Origin: Desulfuromonas sp.
GTDB taxonomy: Bacteria; Desulfobacterota; Desulfuromonadia; Desulfuromonadales; SZUA-401
Direction: 5' to 3'
Assembly: GCA_002869605.1 (NCBI GenBank)
Contig: PKUI01000034.1
Span: forward strand, 1 to 14,140
DNA: 14,140 nucleotides
The notes under the pieces were generated by a model. It was given only the letters and a program-made list of their open reading frames with translations, made no database searches and was not told where the DNA came from. Position 1 is the first letter of the stretch; the number at the start of each line of letters is the position of its first letter. The translations under genes and the position numbers were made by a program. Of this stretch, positions 13,030 to 14,140 are shown in pieces.

Positions 13030-13977
13030 CTAACCGCCCCCGTAGGAGTGAAGCCCCGACAGCAACAGGTTGACCCCGAGATAACAGAACAGGGTTGCCG
13101 CAAAGCCGAAGATCGACAGCCAGGCGGCGCGCTTGCCGACCCAGCCACGGGTGAAACGGGCATGCAAAAAGGCGGCATAAATGAACCAGACGATCAGGCT
13201 CCAGGTCTCCTTCGGGTCCCAGCTCCAGTAGGTCCCCCAGGCGTAGTTGGCCCAGGCCGCGCCGGTGATGATGCCGAGCGTCAACAGCGGGAATCCGACC
13301 AAGATCGCCTTGTAGTTGATATCGTCAAGCACCTTGATCGAAGGGAACAGGCCGAGCAGCCCACCCACAGCCCCTTCCTCGGCACGCTCTTCCTGGCGCG
13401 CCTTGATCAGGTACATCACCGACACACCGCAGGCCACGGCAAACGCTCCGTAGCCGATAAAACAGGTAATGACGTGGTAGGTAAGCCAGTTGCTCTGCAG
13501 CGCCGGCACCAGCGGCTCAATCGTATCTCCGGGGCCGAGCAGCATGGTCCGCGCAAAGCCTGTGTACCAGGAATCTCCCATGCCACGGGCCATCGTCTCG
13601 AGGCTGCTCCGGATACCCTGCGGCAGGTAACCGAGCTGCGCCCAGTTCATGGTCAGGAAGGCAAAGGGAATCACGAAGGCGCCGATGGCAGGCTGCTTAT
13701 ATTTGAGATCGAGCAGGACATAGAACAGCACCACCGACCAAGCGAAAAAGACCGCAGATTCGTAGAGATTGGTCAACGGGATACGCCCGTAGCCCATCTG
13801 GTACGACTCGACCCAGCGGTAGCCGAAGGCCGCAGTATGCAGGGCCAGCCCGACCCAGCTGACAACATTGGCGATCAGGGCGATCTGCCTGGAACGGGTC
13901 GCCAGGAAGACCAGGAACAGAATCATGGCGACGAAGTACCCAAAGGTAACAATATTAAAAAGTGATGAACTGGTCAT
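13030..13977 (-). CDS. ccsA: Cytochrome c synthase subunit CcsA (ResC/CcsB-type, System II)
   Basis: A 315-residue polytopic membrane protein of the haem-handling family. The tryptophan-rich WWD signature WANYAWGTYWSWDPKE is at 242-257, followed by TWSLIVWFIYAAFLHAR. Four conserved-type histidines are present: H47 (LALHTAAFGYRW), H168 (SNWLTYHV), H272 (FLHAR) and H310 (LSGLHSYG), the set that serves as membrane and periplasmic haem ligands in System II synthases. With ResB it moves haem to the periplasmic face and ligates it to CXXCH cysteines. Length is typical for a stand-alone CcsA. ATG at 13977 with GAGGAG about 8 nt upstream, 29 nt after the resB stop, so the two form one unit. It sits directly upstream of the giant cytochrome operon, so it probably serves it. 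Confidence 0.95.
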   Translation of the reverse strand: MTSSSLFNIVTFGYFVAMILFLVFLATRSRQIALIANVVSWVGLALHTAAFGYRWVESYQMGYGRIPLTNLYESAVFFAWSVVLFYVLLDLKYKQPAIGAFVIPFAFLTMNWAQLGYLPQGIRSSLETMARGMGDSWYTGFARTMLLGPGDTIEPLVPALQSNWLTYHVITCFIGYGAFAVACGVSVMYLIKARQEERAEEGAVGGLLGLFPSIKVLDDINYKAILVGFPLLTLGIITGAAWANYAWGTYWSWDPKETWSLIVWFIYAAFLHARFTRGWVGKRAAWLSIFGFAATLFCYLGVNLLLSGLHSYGGG

Positions 13978-14006
13978 TTGCTAACTCCTCTACAGGAAGC
14001 TGGACG

Positions 14007-14140
14007 TTAGGACTCAAGCTCCTGCTTGAGTTCTTCACGGAACTGGTCAAAATAAAGCTCGAATGCCGGCTGGTTACGATGTGCACTGCCACCGACCACG
14101 ATGGCCGTCTTCCCCTTGAGATTCGAAACGGTAACCCAGA
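14007..14140 (-). CDS. resB: ResB (Ccs1) cytochrome c biogenesis protein, C-terminal fragment
   Basis: Only the last 43 residues are in the window, reading WVTVSNLKGKTAIVVGGSAH, then RNQPAFELYFDQFREELK and QELES before TAA (14009-14007). The GGSAHRN...F...F pattern is the characteristic end of the ResB/Ccs1 soluble domain, and ResB is the obligate partner of CcsA. Its position immediately upstream of ccsA supports the call. The start, promoter and membrane helices are beyond the right edge. Confidence 0.82.
   Translation of the reverse strand, partial: WVTVSNLKGKTAIVVGGSAHRNQPAFELYFDQFREELKQELES

Noticed and set aside
12865..13965. Long plus-strand open frame (about 366 codons) across ccsA
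   Set aside because: It is antisense to a clearly recognised CcsA with intact WWD motif and histidines; the translated product is a low-complexity charged sequence without family features.

Overview
The window looks like chromosomal DNA from a Desulfuromonas/Geobacter-type bacterium (Desulfobacterota, Desulfuromonadales). The evidence is the density of multiheme c-type cytochromes, a System II (ResB-CcsA) haem ligation pair, NHL beta-propeller lipoproteins next to cytochromes, and promoters of the sigma-54 (-24/-12) kind. No rRNA, tRNA or CRISPR array is visible.

Left part (1-2860), housekeeping: the N-terminal half of the signal recognition particle GTPase gene ffh (minus, running off the left edge); a small DUF3343 putative Se/S-carrier-like gene (minus); a divergent plus-strand pair made of a small three-helix membrane protein and a DciA (DUF721) replicative-helicase-loader-like protein; and a TrmN6/YfiC-type NPPY methyltransferase (minus) that lacks the usual N-terminal residues.

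Middle and right part (2926-14140), all on the minus strand: an extracellular electron transfer cluster. In transcription order it runs resB (C-terminal end only), ccsA, a multiheme cytochrome with 23 CXXCH motifs plus one CX4CH and one CX3CH, an NHL lipoprotein, an octaheme cytochrome, a second NHL lipoprotein, then a separately promoted tetraheme cytochrome resembling the Geobacter nanowire protein OmcE. Next comes a decayed ISL3-family transposase with an 8-bp tandem repeat at its edge, and finally a 765-residue outer-membrane beta-barrel protein with no haem motif. The genes plausibly form one route: ResB/CcsA attach haem, the large cytochromes carry electrons through the envelope, the NHL lipoproteins scaffold them, the beta-barrel may house the crossing, and the OmcE-like protein may polymerise outside the cell.

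The strongest unifying signal is regulatory. Each of the three transcription units (large-cytochrome operon, OmcE-like gene, beta-barrel) is preceded by a sequence with the sigma-54 GG-N10-GC architecture, two of them excellent matches. The OmcE-like promoter has a 10-bp direct repeat at exactly 22-bp spacing about 80-110 bp upstream, where an enhancer-binding protein would sit. Two of the units have long leaders able to form hairpins. The large cytochrome also carries a near-perfect 267-bp in-frame tandem duplication.
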